Part shown: positions 1 to 9,193 of the stretch, in pieces
How positions within the stretch are numbered: position 1 is the first letter of the stretch
Layout of the letters: each line of letters starts with the position of its first letter
NCBI RefSeq assembly: GCF_947301925.1
Contig: NZ_CAMYUE010000011.1
Span: 41,086-105,085 of the forward strand
Origin: an uncultured Ruminococcus sp.
Lineage (GTDB): Bacteria; Bacillota; Clostridia; Oscillospirales; Ruminococcaceae
Direction: 5' to 3'
Length of the DNA stretch: 64,000 nt
The notes under the pieces: generated by a model
The model's database searches: none
What the model was told of the DNA's origin: nothing
The model's input: the letters and a program-made list of their open reading frames with translations, nothing else
Program-made: the position numbers and the translations under genes

Positions 1-703
1 TCTCAAGCCTGCGCCGCGGCGGGAGCTCGTTCACATCTGTGTTGAACAGGTAATTCTGAAGGTCAAGCTCCTTTATGAGCATCTTTGTATGGAACATATT
101 CGCCTGATAGACGTTTATGTCCACGGCGTCGTACTTATCCAGTATCTTGTCGTCGATGTAGTTCTGTATGGAGGTGATATCGTGGTCGATGAAGAGCTTT
201 TCGCCGCTGAGATTGCGGGTAAAGCCCCTTACCCTGTAATCCATGGTGATGATATCGGAATCGAAGCTTCCGATGAGGTAATCGAGAGCTGTCAGCGGAG
301 TTATCTTTCCGCAGGTGGCAACGTCGATATCCACACGGAAGGTGGCGATGCTGGTATCGGGATGGAACTCGGGGTAGGTGTGTACGGTGACATGGCTCTT
401 GTCAAGGTGAGCCACGGTCTCGCTGCCGCCTGCGGGCACCATAGTATCGTCCGCGATAAGGAAGGTAGCGGAGGCTCCCTGGGGATCGTAGTCCTGACGG
501 GACATACTCAGCACCTGTGCGCCTATCATCTCCGTGACATGGGTCATGATATCGGTTATACGCTCGGAGTTGTACTGCTCGTCGACATAGGCGATGTACT
601 CCTGCTGCGAGCGTGCCGTCTTGGCATAACAGACATCGTATATATTGAAGCTCAGAGACTTCGTAAGGTTATTGAATCCGTAGAGTTTAAGCTTATTCTC
701 CAT
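1..703 (-). CDS. speD: S-adenosylmethionine decarboxylase proenzyme, 5' part
   Basis: Makes decarboxylated SAM, the aminopropyl donor for spermidine synthesis. The minus-strand frame opens with [20 protein letters not shown], close to the E. coli-type (class 1A) enzyme, and continues with the conserved [14 protein letters not shown] block. The serine in KSH is the site of self-cleavage that creates the pyruvoyl cofactor. Further family blocks follow, including [20 protein letters not shown] and [17 protein letters not shown] [13 protein letters not shown]. About 234 codons are in the window and the 3' end (roughly 30 codons by family length) lies beyond position 1. The start codon at 701-703 has an AAGGTG-type ribosome site only a few bases upstream, squeezed between the start and the U-tract of a terminator at 722-760. 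Expression therefore probably depends on read-through of the upstream RNA. Confidence 0.93.
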   Translation of the reverse strand, partial: MENKLKLYGFNNLTKSLSFNIYDVCYAKTARSQQEYIAYVDEQYNSERITDIMTHVTEMIGAQVLSMSRQDYDPQGASATFLIADDTMVPAGGSETVAHLDKSHVTVHTYPEFHPDTSIATFRVDIDVATCGKITPLTALDYLIGSFDSDIITMDYRVRGFTRNLSGEKLFIDHDITSIQNYIDDKILDKYDAVDINVYQANMFHTKMLIKELDLQNYLFNTDVNELPPRRRLE

Positions 704-721
704 AAAACCACACCTTCAAAC

Positions 722-760
722 AAAAAATGCACACAAAGGCCTTATCAGCCGTTGTGTGCA
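722..760 (-). terminator. Terminator of the speD-leader RNA
   Basis: On the minus strand a 9-bp stem (TGCACACAA paired with TTGTGTGCA) is followed by six T residues. It lies just upstream of the speD ribosome site, which is an attenuator-like position. Confidence 0.8.
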
Positions 761-1029
761 TGAAATACCTATGCTTTCAGCGCAGAGACTTCACAAATGG
801 TTTCAGAGTCTATACAAGCAAGTACTACCTTTTACTACTCTTATTGACCTTTCACAAGCTGATGAGAACTTATAAAAACTTTATCGACATACAGTCGAAT
901 CAATAAGGCAACAGAAGTTGCCAGCCGAATTATCGGCGGTCGGCATTTGACCCGGCTGTCCGTATGGCCTCAACTCCGAAGGGAGTGGTCAATAGTCTTG
1001 CTCTGAAACCGAAGCTTCTTTTGCAATTC
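722..1029 (-). ncRNA. Structured RNA leader / independent ncRNA upstream of speD
   Basis: No gene is coded here, but the minus strand has a consensus promoter at one end (1035-1063) and a strong terminator at the other (722-760). Between them lie nested helices. A 10-bp helix pairs 1001-1010 with 799-808. An inner 8-bp helix pairs 987-994 with 842-849. Hairpins lie at 973-986 (ACTCC-GAAG-GGAGT), 907-922 (GGCAAC-loop-GTTGCC) and 924-937. This makes a multibranched RNA of about 300 nt. Its size, strong promoter and terminator resemble abundant Firmicutes ncRNAs such as the raiA motif, but I could not confirm a family from memory. Its terminator ends 18 nt before speD, so it could also be a riboswitch or attenuator for polyamine synthesis. 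The structure is visible in the sequence; the family and function are inference. Confidence 0.7.
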
Positions 1030-1034
1030 ATTTT

Positions 1035-1063
1035 ATTTTATCATGTTTTGCCTGTTTTGTCAA
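1035..1063 (-). promoter_or_regulatory. Sigma-A promoter of the speD-leader RNA
   Basis: TTGACA (1058-1063), a 17-nt spacer and TAAAAT (1035-1040) on the minus strand. Transcription should begin near 1028. Confidence 0.8.
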
Positions 1064-1099
1064 TACTTGACACATATATTATTGAAATATACCGTCATC

Positions 1100-3007
1100 T
1101 CAGTTATCCCTGAGCTTTCTCCTGCGTACCTTGTCGGCGTACATCATCTCGTCGGCGATATCAATGTATTTTTCCAGCTCAGTGCCCTCATCTGGTACGC
1201 CCAGATAATATCCGAGACTCAGGCCTGCCTCGTACTTCTTTCCCGAACCGGCGTTATATCTGTCAAAGTAGCTGCGGACATACTCCATATGCTCGGTTAT
1301 CTGCTCGTCGGAGTAATCTCCGCAGCCTATTATTGCGAACTCGTCTCCGCCTATACGGGCGCAGACTTCATTGAGCTCGCAGCTGCTCTGAAGAGCGTTT
1401 GCAGCCACGGTTATGGCGTTATCGCCCTCGATATGGCCGAAATTATCGTTTATCATCTTCAGCTGATCCAGATCGGCCATCATCACGAACAGGGGCCTTC
1501 TCTCGTCCCTTGCCCTTACGAAGATGCTCTCGGACAGCCTGTTGAAGCCCTTTCTGTTGTAGATACCCGTCAGGGTGTCACGGATAGAGCTCATGAATAT
1601 CCTCTGGTTTATGCTGGTGAGCTTGGTACGCACGCGGAGAAATTCCAGTGATATGCTGATATTCCTGTTCCACTGGGCGAATATGCTGCTCACCGCCTTG
1701 CGGACATCGCTGAACCTGAACACGGAATATCCGAAGCAGCGGTCCATGAAGTGTACGGGCAGCAGGAAGTACATGGAGGGCTCGCCGCAGATATCCTCTG
1801 TGAAATCGGGGAGGATATCCTCCGAGGGGAATTCCCTTATGGGGAACTCCGCGCGACCGTCCGCATATATGAAACGCGCTTCCATGGTTGGCGCATAGCC
1901 CTCGCGGATATAGTCATTGTCCTCTTCCTCCACGTTGTCCCAGTTCTTGCACAGGCACAGCATATAGGTATCGAGGCCGTTTATGGTATATATGAAGCCG
2001 TTGAGCTTGCGGAGCAGCCCGTCAAGGTTCTTCTCCTCCATAAGCCTTTCGAGCATACCGCTTCTGTTGTAGTAATTGTCATAACGTTCGGTCCTGTTGT
2101 GGTAGTCCTCGCGCTTTGCAAGGGCGTAGCTGACATTGCTGCCGCAGCCGCAGCTCTTGGCGAAGACCAGCTCGCCGCTGCCGAGGGCAGGAACTATCTC
2201 AGCCTCCTCGCCTGTTATCATGGAGTGGAGTCTGCATACTGCTCTTGCACCCATTCTGCCGTTGGCGGGACTTATAGTTGCCAGCGACGGTATCTCCATG
2301 ACAGCCTCATGAGCGGCGTCATAGCCCGTTATCTTCAGCTGCTGCGGCACCTTTATGCCGCCCTTTACCGCTGAATCGCAGAGATGTCTTGCCATGACGT
2401 CATTTGCACAGACCACTGCGTCCGGAAGCTCTCTGGTGCCGTCTATGAAGGCCTTGGCCAGCTTCTGTGAGTCTATCTTCCAGAAATCGCCGTAGACTAT
2501 ATCATCGTCCCTTACTTCAAGACCGTGTCTCTCCATAGAGGCTCTGTAGCCCTTCAGCCTTGACATGGCGGGAGTATTCCCCTCGGGGCCTGTCAGGCAC
2601 ATGATATGCCTGCACCCGTGCTTCTCGATGAGATGATCTGTCATATCCGCAAAGAGCCTGGTATCCTCGGCATAGATGCTCTCGCAGAAATCAAGGTCGT
2701 AATCCACTGCCACCACAGGTATATCCCATTCCGAGAACACCTTGCGGAACTTCTCCACAAGGTTCTGGCTGGCGATATTACCTGCCATGAGGATAACTCC
2801 GTCGATGACGTTCTTGCGTATGAGGGTGAAGATATTCTCCTCACCCTGCTGTATAAGGCTTCCGCTGTCCATATTGAAGGCCAGCAGAAAGGTTACGGCG
2901 TCATAGCCGAGGGCTCTGCACTGTTCGGAAATGCCCGTGAATATATCGTTCATGTAATCATTGAAAACATCTGCCGCCACAACGGCTATGGTCCTGCGTT
3001 TCTTCAC
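1100..3007 (-). CDS. LacI-like sensor domain with GGDEF diguanylate cyclase
   Basis: This 635-residue protein has no N-terminal DNA-binding domain. Residues 1-290 resemble the periplasmic-binding-protein fold of LacI-family regulators (KKRRTIAVVAADVFNDYMND at the start, CANDVMARHL and KITGYDA later). A CGCG cysteine cluster and a middle region with the block MLCLCKNW follow. The C-terminal 165 residues are a GGDEF domain (DTLTGIYNRKGF, then RIGGDEFAIIG). The GGDEF signature is intact, so c-di-GMP synthesis is likely, and no RxxD inhibitory site is seen in the usual place. The start is GTG at 3005-3007 with AAGGGGG upstream. It lies 33 nt behind mutS2 and probably shares its transcript. There is no signal peptide, so it should sense a cytoplasmic ligand, probably a sugar. 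The paralogue at 18528 has the same front half and an AraC output domain. Confidence 0.85.
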   Translation of the reverse strand: MKKRRTIAVVAADVFNDYMNDIFTGISEQCRALGYDAVTFLLAFNMDSGSLIQQGEENIFTLIRKNVIDGVILMAGNIASQNLVEKFRKVFSEWDIPVVAVDYDLDFCESIYAEDTRLFADMTDHLIEKHGCRHIMCLTGPEGNTPAMSRLKGYRASMERHGLEVRDDDIVYGDFWKIDSQKLAKAFIDGTRELPDAVVCANDVMARHLCDSAVKGGIKVPQQLKITGYDAAHEAVMEIPSLATISPANGRMGARAVCRLHSMITGEEAEIVPALGSGELVFAKSCGCGSNVSYALAKREDYHNRTERYDNYYNRSGMLERLMEEKNLDGLLRKLNGFIYTINGLDTYMLCLCKNWDNVEEEDNDYIREGYAPTMEARFIYADGRAEFPIREFPSEDILPDFTEDICGEPSMYFLLPVHFMDRCFGYSVFRFSDVRKAVSSIFAQWNRNISISLEFLRVRTKLTSINQRIFMSSIRDTLTGIYNRKGFNRLSESIFVRARDERRPLFVMMADLDQLKMINDNFGHIEGDNAITVAANALQSSCELNEVCARIGGDEFAIIGCGDYSDEQITEHMEYVRSYFDRYNAGSGKKYEAGLSLGYYLGVPDEGTELEKYIDIADEMMYADKVRRRKLRDN

Positions 3008-3040
3008 TGTGCGCCCCCTTCCGCCGCACTGAGCGGCCTG

Positions 3041-5431
3041 TTATTTCAGCTCTGCCACTGTAACTCCGTCTTCGCCCTCACCGAAGAGACCGAGACGGAA
3101 GCTCTTTACCGATGGGTGAGACTTCAGGCGTCTGTGTACTGCCTGTCTGAGAAGTCCCGTACCCTTGCCGTGTATAATAGTGACTGTTGATATATTGGAC
3201 ATTACCGCCTGATCTATGAATGCGTCAAGCTGGTAAACTCCGTCGTCGCAGGCGCAGCCGCGGATATCCAGCTCCATTTTGCCTCTGCGTTCCGCCTTTA
3301 CGCCTATCTTGTTCATTTTGCGGTTAGGTCTCAGGGACTTGCTGCCCACTGTGACCTTCTCCGTCTCCTCAAGTCTGAGACGGGATATGTTCATCTTGGT
3401 CTTCATGACGCCCATCTGGACGTATACGAAATCGCTGCCGTCGGGTTCGCCCGAAACGATGCCCTTGCGCTGGAGATCCACCACATAGACCGTATCTCCG
3501 CGGCGGAGCTTTCTCGGCAGGACGTAGCCCTCGTTGGGATCCCGCTTCTCCACGGGATTTGCGGTATCGTACATCTTGTTGAAGCTCTGCTTTGTCTTTG
3601 ATTTCATGCCCGACACATTGGCGCTGAAGTCCTTCTTGTCCTTTTCCTTGCGGAGCTTTTCCAGCTCGTCGATGAGCTCGTTGGACTCCGCCTTTGTCTG
3701 CTCGATTATGGTCATAGCGCGGAGCCTTGCCTTTTCCAGCTCGTCGGCCTTGGCAGCCTCAATAGCCTCGCGCTCCTTGCGGATAGCCTCCTCGTGCTCT
3801 GCGGTCTGAGCTCTCAGGCGGGAGATATCGTCCCTTTTCCTTTCCAGCTCTATGCGGCTTGCCTCAAGCTTGCCGATGACCTCCTCGAGACGGGTATTTG
3901 CCTCGCTGACCCTTGACTTTGCGTCCTCGATGATATCCGATGGCATACCGAGGCTCTCGGATATGGCAAAGGCGTTGGACTTTCCGGGAGAGCCCACTAT
4001 GAGCCTGTATGTGGGACGAAGGGTCTCTATATCGAACTCGCAGGAGGCGTTCTCCACTCCTGCACTGTCTATAGCGAACACCTTCAGCTCCTGATAGTGG
4101 GTAGTCACCATTATCTTTGCGCCGTTTTCCATAAGTCTGCGGATTATGGCTATGGCAAGAGCCGCGCCCTCAACGGGGTCTGTGCCCGAGCCCAGCTCGT
4201 CAAGGAGCACCAGAGACTTTTCGTCGGCGGTGCTGAGTATCTCGATGACCTTGTTGGTATGTGAGGAGAAGGTGGAAAGATTCTGCTCAATGCTCTGGCT
4301 GTCGCCGATATCCGCAAGGATATGGTCGTATACGGAGATACTGCTGCCGTCGGCAACGGGTATGAGCAGGCCGCACATAGTCATGGCTGCAAGAAGTCCC
4401 GCGGTTTTCAGGGATACGGTCTTACCGCCGGTATTGGGACCCGTGATTATCAGCGCCTGATAGTCCTCCCCCAGACTGATATCCACGGGAACCGCCTTGT
4501 TCCTGTCGATAAGGGGGTGGCGAGCCTTTTTCAGGTGCATTTTTCCGTCGTCGGTTATGGCAGGCAGCGAGCAGCGCAGCTTCGCCGCCAGATTAGACTT
4601 GGCAAAGTAGAGGTTCAGCTCAGTGCAGACCTTGTAGTTCTCGGAAAGCACCTCCGCATAGTCTCCGCAGTCGCGGCAGAGCTGGCGTATGATGCGCTCA
4701 ATCTCCTCCTGCTCCTTGCCCTCCAGAATACGGATATCGTTATTGGCCTCCACTATGGCCATGGGCTCGATGAATATGGTCTGACCCGTGGCGGAGGTGT
4801 CGTGTACAAGACCGCTGACCTGACTGCGGTACTCGGATTTGACGGGAAGCACGAAGCGCCCGTCACGAATGGTGACATTGCTCTCCTGAAGGTACTGCTG
4901 GGTGGTCTTGTTCTTTATCATCTTGTCGAGAGTTTCGCGGAGCTGCATACCTGCGCGGTTTATCTTGCGGCGTATGGCAGCAAGCTCGGGGCTGGCGGCG
5001 TCGGCTATCTCGTTATCGGAGATGATGGAGCGTTCCAGCTTTTCCAGCAGCCAGTCATTGGGCTGGAGCCTTGAAAAGAGGTAGCTGAGCTCCGTCTCCA
5101 CGTTCTCGCAGTGTGCATACCAGTCCGCAAGAGCCTTTATCTGGCGCAGCATAGCCGCTATGTCCAGCAGGTCGCGGAGGGATATGACGGCTCCCGAGGC
5201 CGCTCTTGCGGCAACGGAGCTTATGTCCTTGAAATTGCTGAAAGGCGGAGTTCCGAACTGCACCGAAAGAGACAGCGCCTGAGAGGTCTTGAGACACTCA
5301 TAGCGCACTCTTTCAAGGTCGTTGTCGGGACGCACCGCCAATGCCATGCGCCGGGTCTCCTCGTTGGAGGTGAGCTCCGCCAGCATTTCAAGTATCTTGT
5401 CCAGTTCAAGTGTTTTCAAATATTTATCCAT
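3041..5431 (-). CDS. mutS2: MutS2 endonuclease / ribosome-collision ATPase
   Basis: The 796-residue MutS2 has the MutS-type ATPase (Walker A GPNTGGKTVSLK, Walker B LVLLDELGSGTDP), a coiled-coil region rich in Glu, Lys and Arg, and a C-terminal Smr domain (LDIRG and HGKGTGLLR). It lacks the mismatch-recognition domain of MutS1. The family suppresses recombination and, in B. subtilis, acts on collided ribosomes through its KOW/Smr region. The frame is open further upstream, but MDKYLKTLELDKIL matches the family start and has AGAGGA six bases before it, so ATG at 5429-5431 was chosen. It sits 44 nt downstream of recO. Confidence 0.95.
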   Translation of the reverse strand: MDKYLKTLELDKILEMLAELTSNEETRRMALAVRPDNDLERVRYECLKTSQALSLSVQFGTPPFSNFKDISSVAARAASGAVISLRDLLDIAAMLRQIKALADWYAHCENVETELSYLFSRLQPNDWLLEKLERSIISDNEIADAASPELAAIRRKINRAGMQLRETLDKMIKNKTTQQYLQESNVTIRDGRFVLPVKSEYRSQVSGLVHDTSATGQTIFIEPMAIVEANNDIRILEGKEQEEIERIIRQLCRDCGDYAEVLSENYKVCTELNLYFAKSNLAAKLRCSLPAITDDGKMHLKKARHPLIDRNKAVPVDISLGEDYQALIITGPNTGGKTVSLKTAGLLAAMTMCGLLIPVADGSSISVYDHILADIGDSQSIEQNLSTFSSHTNKVIEILSTADEKSLVLLDELGSGTDPVEGAALAIAIIRRLMENGAKIMVTTHYQELKVFAIDSAGVENASCEFDIETLRPTYRLIVGSPGKSNAFAISESLGMPSDIIEDAKSRVSEANTRLEEVIGKLEASRIELERKRDDISRLRAQTAEHEEAIRKEREAIEAAKADELEKARLRAMTIIEQTKAESNELIDELEKLRKEKDKKDFSANVSGMKSKTKQSFNKMYDTANPVEKRDPNEGYVLPRKLRRGDTVYVVDLQRKGIVSGEPDGSDFVYVQMGVMKTKMNISRLRLEETEKVTVGSKSLRPNRKMNKIGVKAERRGKMELDIRGCACDDGVYQLDAFIDQAVMSNISTVTIIHGKGTGLLRQAVHRRLKSHPSVKSFRLGLFGEGEDGVTVAELK

Positions 5432-5475
5432 TTTTTCCTCTTTATAACAATTCGCAGGGAACGCCGCCCTGCTGA

Positions 5476-6219
5476 TCACTGAATAGATTTGTAAAAATCC
5501 AGAGTGCCGAAGCTCCGCTCCAGATGGGTGAGCATATAGGACTCCGCCAGAGCCGAAAGCCTTTCCTGTGTGTCCTCGGACACGCGGAAGTTGAACAGCC
5601 TGCCGAAATCCGTCAGCACTATGTGCCGCACTGCGCTGAGCACAGGCAGCTTTATCTTCATATAGTCGTCTGTGCTGCTGCCGTCGAAGCAGTCCGCACA
5701 GTAAAAGCCGCCGTCGGGGATACAGAAGAAAAGCTCCGGGGGCTCAAAAACTCCGCAGCTCCTGCAGGCGACAATATCGGGCATATATCCTATCTCCGAC
5801 ATAAGTCTCAGCTCAAAGAGAGCCTTCAGGAAGCGCTCACCTCGCTCTCCCGTTTCAAGGTAGTGGAGGCAGTTCAGCATCAGCCGCATGATATCGCCGT
5901 TCTGAGCCTCGGGCTTTATGCAGAAGCGCATGACCTCCGCAAAATACGAGGCCAGTGAGATCTTGCTGAGAGAATCGCGCAGGCCGTAAAAAATATGTAT
6001 CGGCTCTGCACTGTTGAGGTACATATAGCTGCCTCTTTTGTCTATGCAGAACCGAGAATAAGCCAGAAGCTGAGTAGAGCTCCCCGATTTTCCGCTGATC
6101 TTTCTTGCACCTTTCACGGAAACCTCGAGAACTCCGCTCTCTCCTGTGAGTATATCTATGAATTTGTCCTGTTCTCCCACAGGACGTTCTTTAAGGACGA
6201 TGCCTTCAACAGTAGTCAT
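5476..6219 (-). CDS. recO: DNA repair protein RecO
   Basis: RecO helps load RecA onto SSB-coated single-stranded DNA in the RecFOR pathway and anneals complementary strands. The 247-residue protein starts with an OB-fold (TTVEGIVLKERPVGEQDKFI, KGARK). It has a helical domain and a zinc-binding loop with two CxxC pairs (CRSCG near residue 155, CADC near residue 178). A GGGAG ribosome site precedes the ATG. It lies between era (30 nt upstream) and mutS2, a common Firmicutes neighbourhood. Confidence 0.93.
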   Translation of the reverse strand: MTTVEGIVLKERPVGEQDKFIDILTGESGVLEVSVKGARKISGKSGSSTQLLAYSRFCIDKRGSYMYLNSAEPIHIFYGLRDSLSKISLASYFAEVMRFCIKPEAQNGDIMRLMLNCLHYLETGERGERFLKALFELRLMSEIGYMPDIVACRSCGVFEPPELFFCIPDGGFYCADCFDGSSTDDYMKIKLPVLSAVRHIVLTDFGRLFNFRVSEDTQERLSALAESYMLTHLERSFGTLDFYKSIQ

Positions 6220-6249
6220 TTCAGAAGCTCCCTGTTATTATCGGGAAGG

Positions 6250-7143
6250 TCATTTCTCCGAGAGCCCGAAGCTCCTGATGAGATTTTCCCTGTTTCTCCA
6301 GTCCTCCTTGACCTTCACCCAGCATTTGAGGTTGACCTTTATCTGGAAGAAGTCCTCCAGCTCTATCCTTGCGGCGGTGGAAGCCTTTTTCAGCATAGCT
6401 CCGCCCTTGCCGATGACGATGCCCTTGTGGGACTCCTTCTCGCAGTAGATAACAGCCGATATATCGAGGATATCCTTGTCCTCTCTCTCGCTCATCTGCT
6501 CAACGCCGACGGCTATGCCGTGGGGCACCTCGTCACTGAGGAGCATGAGGAGCTTCTCGCGTATCATCTCCGCCGCCAGCACCTTTTCGGGCTGATCGGT
6601 TATCATATCCTCGGGGAAGAAATGAACCGACTCCTCCGACAGAGCGATTATCTCGTCAATGACTATATCCACGCCGCTGTTTTCCGTAACGCTGACAGGC
6701 ACCACAGCCTGAAACTGCACCTTTGAGGTGAGTTCGGCGATAACAGGAGCCAGCTCGTCCTTGTTCCTGAGCAGATCTATCTTGTTGAGCACCAGTATTA
6801 TGGGCATTTTTGAAGCATTCATGGACTTCAGCAGATCCAGCTCCTGCTGGTTTATCTTCTTGGTGCAGTCCATAACGAAAACCACCGCGTCGATGTCGCT
6901 GACAGACTCCTTCACCGTATTGAGCATATGCTCGCTGAGCTTGTTCACGGGCTTGTGGAGTCCGGGGGTATCGAAGAATACCAGCTGAACATCGCCGATA
7001 TTGCGTATACCCGTTATACGGGTGCGGGTAGTCTGGGGCTTGTTGCTGACTGAGGCTATCTTCTCTCCCACGATAGCGTTGAGGAGGGAGGATTTGCCTG
7101 CATTGGTGCGTCCTGCGATAGTGACGAAAGCTGTTCTCGGCAT
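6250..7143 (-). CDS. era: GTPase Era
   Basis: Era is an essential GTPase that binds the 3' end of 16S rRNA during 30S subunit assembly. The 297-residue protein shows G1 GRTNAGKSSLLN, G3 DTPG, G4 NKID, and a C-terminal type-II KH domain with the GKGGAMLKK loop (the GxxG element). The length is normal. Its ATG shares one base with the ybeY stop codon (TGATG), indicating translational coupling. In G1, GRTN replaces the commoner GRPN, which is a mild change. Confidence 0.97.
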   Translation of the reverse strand: MPRTAFVTIAGRTNAGKSSLLNAIVGEKIASVSNKPQTTRTRITGIRNIGDVQLVFFDTPGLHKPVNKLSEHMLNTVKESVSDIDAVVFVMDCTKKINQQELDLLKSMNASKMPIILVLNKIDLLRNKDELAPVIAELTSKVQFQAVVPVSVTENSGVDIVIDEIIALSEESVHFFPEDMITDQPEKVLAAEMIREKLLMLLSDEVPHGIAVGVEQMSEREDKDILDISAVIYCEKESHKGIVIGKGGAMLKKASTAARIELEDFFQIKVNLKCWVKVKEDWRNRENLIRSFGLSEK

Positions 7144-7655
7144 CAGTTGTTTTCTCCGTTCACAACGAATGTAGCGTCTCTTGAGATACCGAGCTTCTCA
7201 AGCACGGACTCCTCCTTCTCGCGCATGATGCGCTGATCCAGCTGACTTGTCTCGTGGTCGTAGCCCAGAAGGTGGAGCATTGAGTGTACTGTAAGGAAGC
7301 CCACCTCTCTCTCCAGCGAGTGGCCGAAGTTCTGAGCCTGCTTTACGGCAGTCTCCAGTGAGATGACAACGTCGCCCAGCTGTACCGCACCTGTCTCGGG
7401 ATTGAGCTCAACGGTGCCGTCCTCCCCTGTGAGCGGGAATGACAGTACATCTGTGACAGCGTCCTTGTTTCTGTATATCTTATTAAGGTTCTTTATCTCG
7501 TTATTGCTGACGAATGAAACGCTTACCTCAGCGTCCTTGCCGAAATTCTCGGTGGTGAGCACTGCCTGACAGCATCTTCTGATGAGCAGTCTGATACCTA
7601 CGGGCACCTTCACCTCTGTCTGATTATTCTTGACGTAAACCTTTAACTTAGCCAT
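7143..7655 (-). CDS. ybeY: Endoribonuclease YbeY
   Basis: YbeY is a zinc-dependent RNase involved in 16S rRNA 3'-end maturation and 70S quality control. The 170-residue protein carries the family block HSMLHLLGYDHE (HxxxHxxGYDH), whose three histidines bind zinc, and the DVLSFPL motif. The start MAKLKVYVKN was chosen over an upstream in-frame ATG because GGGAG lies just before it. Its first codons overlap the end of phoH by 8 bp. Confidence 0.96.
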   Translation of the reverse strand: MAKLKVYVKNNQTEVKVPVGIRLLIRRCCQAVLTTENFGKDAEVSVSFVSNNEIKNLNKIYRNKDAVTDVLSFPLTGEDGTVELNPETGAVQLGDVVISLETAVKQAQNFGHSLEREVGFLTVHSMLHLLGYDHETSQLDQRIMREKEESVLEKLGISRDATFVVNGENN

Positions 7656-8616
7656 GATTATTCTTTCTCCCTTCACTATATTTTTCATAAGCCTTGATTA
7701 TATCCTGTACGAGCCTGTGTCTCACCACGTCCTTTTCGGAGAAGCGGTGTATCTCTATATCGTCGATACCCTTCAGCACCTTGATGGCCTCCACCAGTCC
7801 GGATCTCTTTGTATCGGGCAGGTCGATCTGGGTGATATCTCCTGTTATGACCATCCTGCTCTCGCTTCCGAGACGGGTGAGGAACATCTTTATCTGCTCC
7901 GATGTGGTATTCTGAGCCTCGTCGAGGATAATGAACGCCTCGTCGAGAGTGCGTCCGCGCATATAAGCCAGCGGAGCCACCTCGATAATGCCCTTCTCCA
8001 TATACCGTGCGAAGCTCTCCGCGCCGAACATATCGAAAAGAGCGTCATACAGCGGACGCAGGTAGGGGTCTACCTTGTCCTGCATATCGCCGGGCAGGAA
8101 GCCCAGCTTCTCGCCTGCCTCAACGGCAGGACGGGTCAGTATGATCTTCTTTATCTTATGCTCGCGGAAGGCCTTCACGGCCATGGCGACTGCCAGGTAG
8201 GTCTTGCCGGTACCCGCAGGGCCTATGCCGAGGACTATTGTATTGTTCCTTATGGCGTCGGTATAGCGCTTCTGTCCCACAGTACGGGGGCGGAGTATCT
8301 TTCCCGAGGCGGTGACGCATATGCCGTCGCCTCCGAGCTCCTGAAGCTGCTCCTCAACGCCGTCCGCCACCATTGAGGTGACGTATCTGACAGTCTGCTC
8401 GTTGACCGAGCTGCCGTTTTTTGCGATGTTCATGATAGCGCGGAGAGCCTTTTCGGCTCCCTCGGTATCGCCGTCGCCGATTATTTTAACGCCGCCGTCC
8501 CTGCTGACGACCGTCACGTTGAAATCCTTCTGTATCCTGCTGATGTTGCCGTCCAGCTGGCCGAAAAGCGCCGAGAGCTGTTCGGGGCTGTCTGCGGCGA
8601 GGAATTTTTCCGACAT
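7648..8616 (-). CDS. phoH: PhoH-like ATPase
   Basis: The 322-residue PhoH-family P-loop ATPase has Walker A GIGPAGTGKTYLAVA and Walker B AFIILDEAQNTT. It also has an N-terminal KH-like region, typical of the YbeZ-type PhoH proteins that accompany YbeY and act in rRNA maturation and RNA metabolism. The gene order phoH-ybeY-era is widely conserved. It is coupled to the CYTH gene by TAATG and overlaps ybeY by 8 bp. Confidence 0.95.
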   Translation of the reverse strand: MSEKFLAADSPEQLSALFGQLDGNISRIQKDFNVTVVSRDGGVKIIGDGDTEGAEKALRAIMNIAKNGSSVNEQTVRYVTSMVADGVEEQLQELGGDGICVTASGKILRPRTVGQKRYTDAIRNNTIVLGIGPAGTGKTYLAVAMAVKAFREHKIKKIILTRPAVEAGEKLGFLPGDMQDKVDPYLRPLYDALFDMFGAESFARYMEKGIIEVAPLAYMRGRTLDEAFIILDEAQNTTSEQIKMFLTRLGSESRMVITGDITQIDLPDTKRSGLVEAIKVLKGIDDIEIHRFSEKDVVRHRLVQDIIKAYEKYSEGRKNNHG

Positions 8617-9131
8617 TAGATCTTTTCTCCAATCTGCTGTTCAGGGAAAGCGCCTGCTGCTGCAAGGGCTGAATTCGAGTATCTCACGTCAGAGGATACC
8701 TCCCTGAGCACTCTTACGTTGTCGGGGAAGTCGATCTTCTGCTCGGGCGAGCCGAGCTCCAGCTCCATGATAGCCAGCTTGTCCGAGAAGGGATAGGTAT
8801 CCAGCTCGAAAAGCTGATCGTGATAATCGAAGCAATAGCGGACCTTCTCCACGGGAGGGCAGTCCCTTCGGTCATGGCTCAGCAGGCTGCGGTACTCGTC
8901 GCCGCTGATCTCATACTCGTTCTCCTCGCGGGTAACGGGAGTCAGGAACACCTTTTCCGTGTAGGTGTACTTCACGCTTCCGTTCTCGTCCACCGATCTT
9001 ACTCTGCGCTGTGTGCCGTTGACGCTGTTGAGGTAGGTCTGGATTATGCCTATCCTGCGCTTGACGTCCAGCTCGGAAACATCGGGGAACTCCACAAGGA
9101 ATTTGCGTTCGATCTCATATTTTTTGCTCAT
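8616..9131 (-). CDS. CYTH-domain protein (triphosphate tunnel metalloenzyme)
   Basis: The 171-residue protein opens with SKKYEIERKFLV, the ExExK signature of CYTH/triphosphate tunnel enzymes. Charged strands (YTYTEK, ELDTYPFSDKLAIMELE) would line the tunnel. Relatives hydrolyse inorganic triphosphate or other triphosphates with a divalent metal, but the substrate cannot be read from the sequence. The frame is open upstream; ATG at 9129-9131 matches the family start. It is the first gene of the operon running to the GGDEF protein and is coupled to phoH by TAATG. Confidence 0.85.
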   Translation of the reverse strand: MSKKYEIERKFLVEFPDVSELDVKRRIGIIQTYLNSVNGTQRRVRSVDENGSVKYTYTEKVFLTPVTREENEYEISGDEYRSLLSHDRRDCPPVEKVRYCFDYHDQLFELDTYPFSDKLAIMELELGSPEQKIDFPDNVRVLREVSSDVRYSNSALAAAGAFPEQQIGEKI

Positions 9132-9193
9132 AAACACTCTCCGAAAGATCAGTGATCTTTTCTGAAATAACATTGAAATTTTTCAACATATCC

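Noticed and set aside
89..763. Open plus-strand frame of 224 codons
   Set aside because: It is antisense to speD, whose minus-strand product is recognised over its whole length.
722..1029. SAM-I riboswitch or T-box before speD
   Set aside because: The helices seen do not show the SAM-I kink-turn/core or a T-box UGGN sequence.
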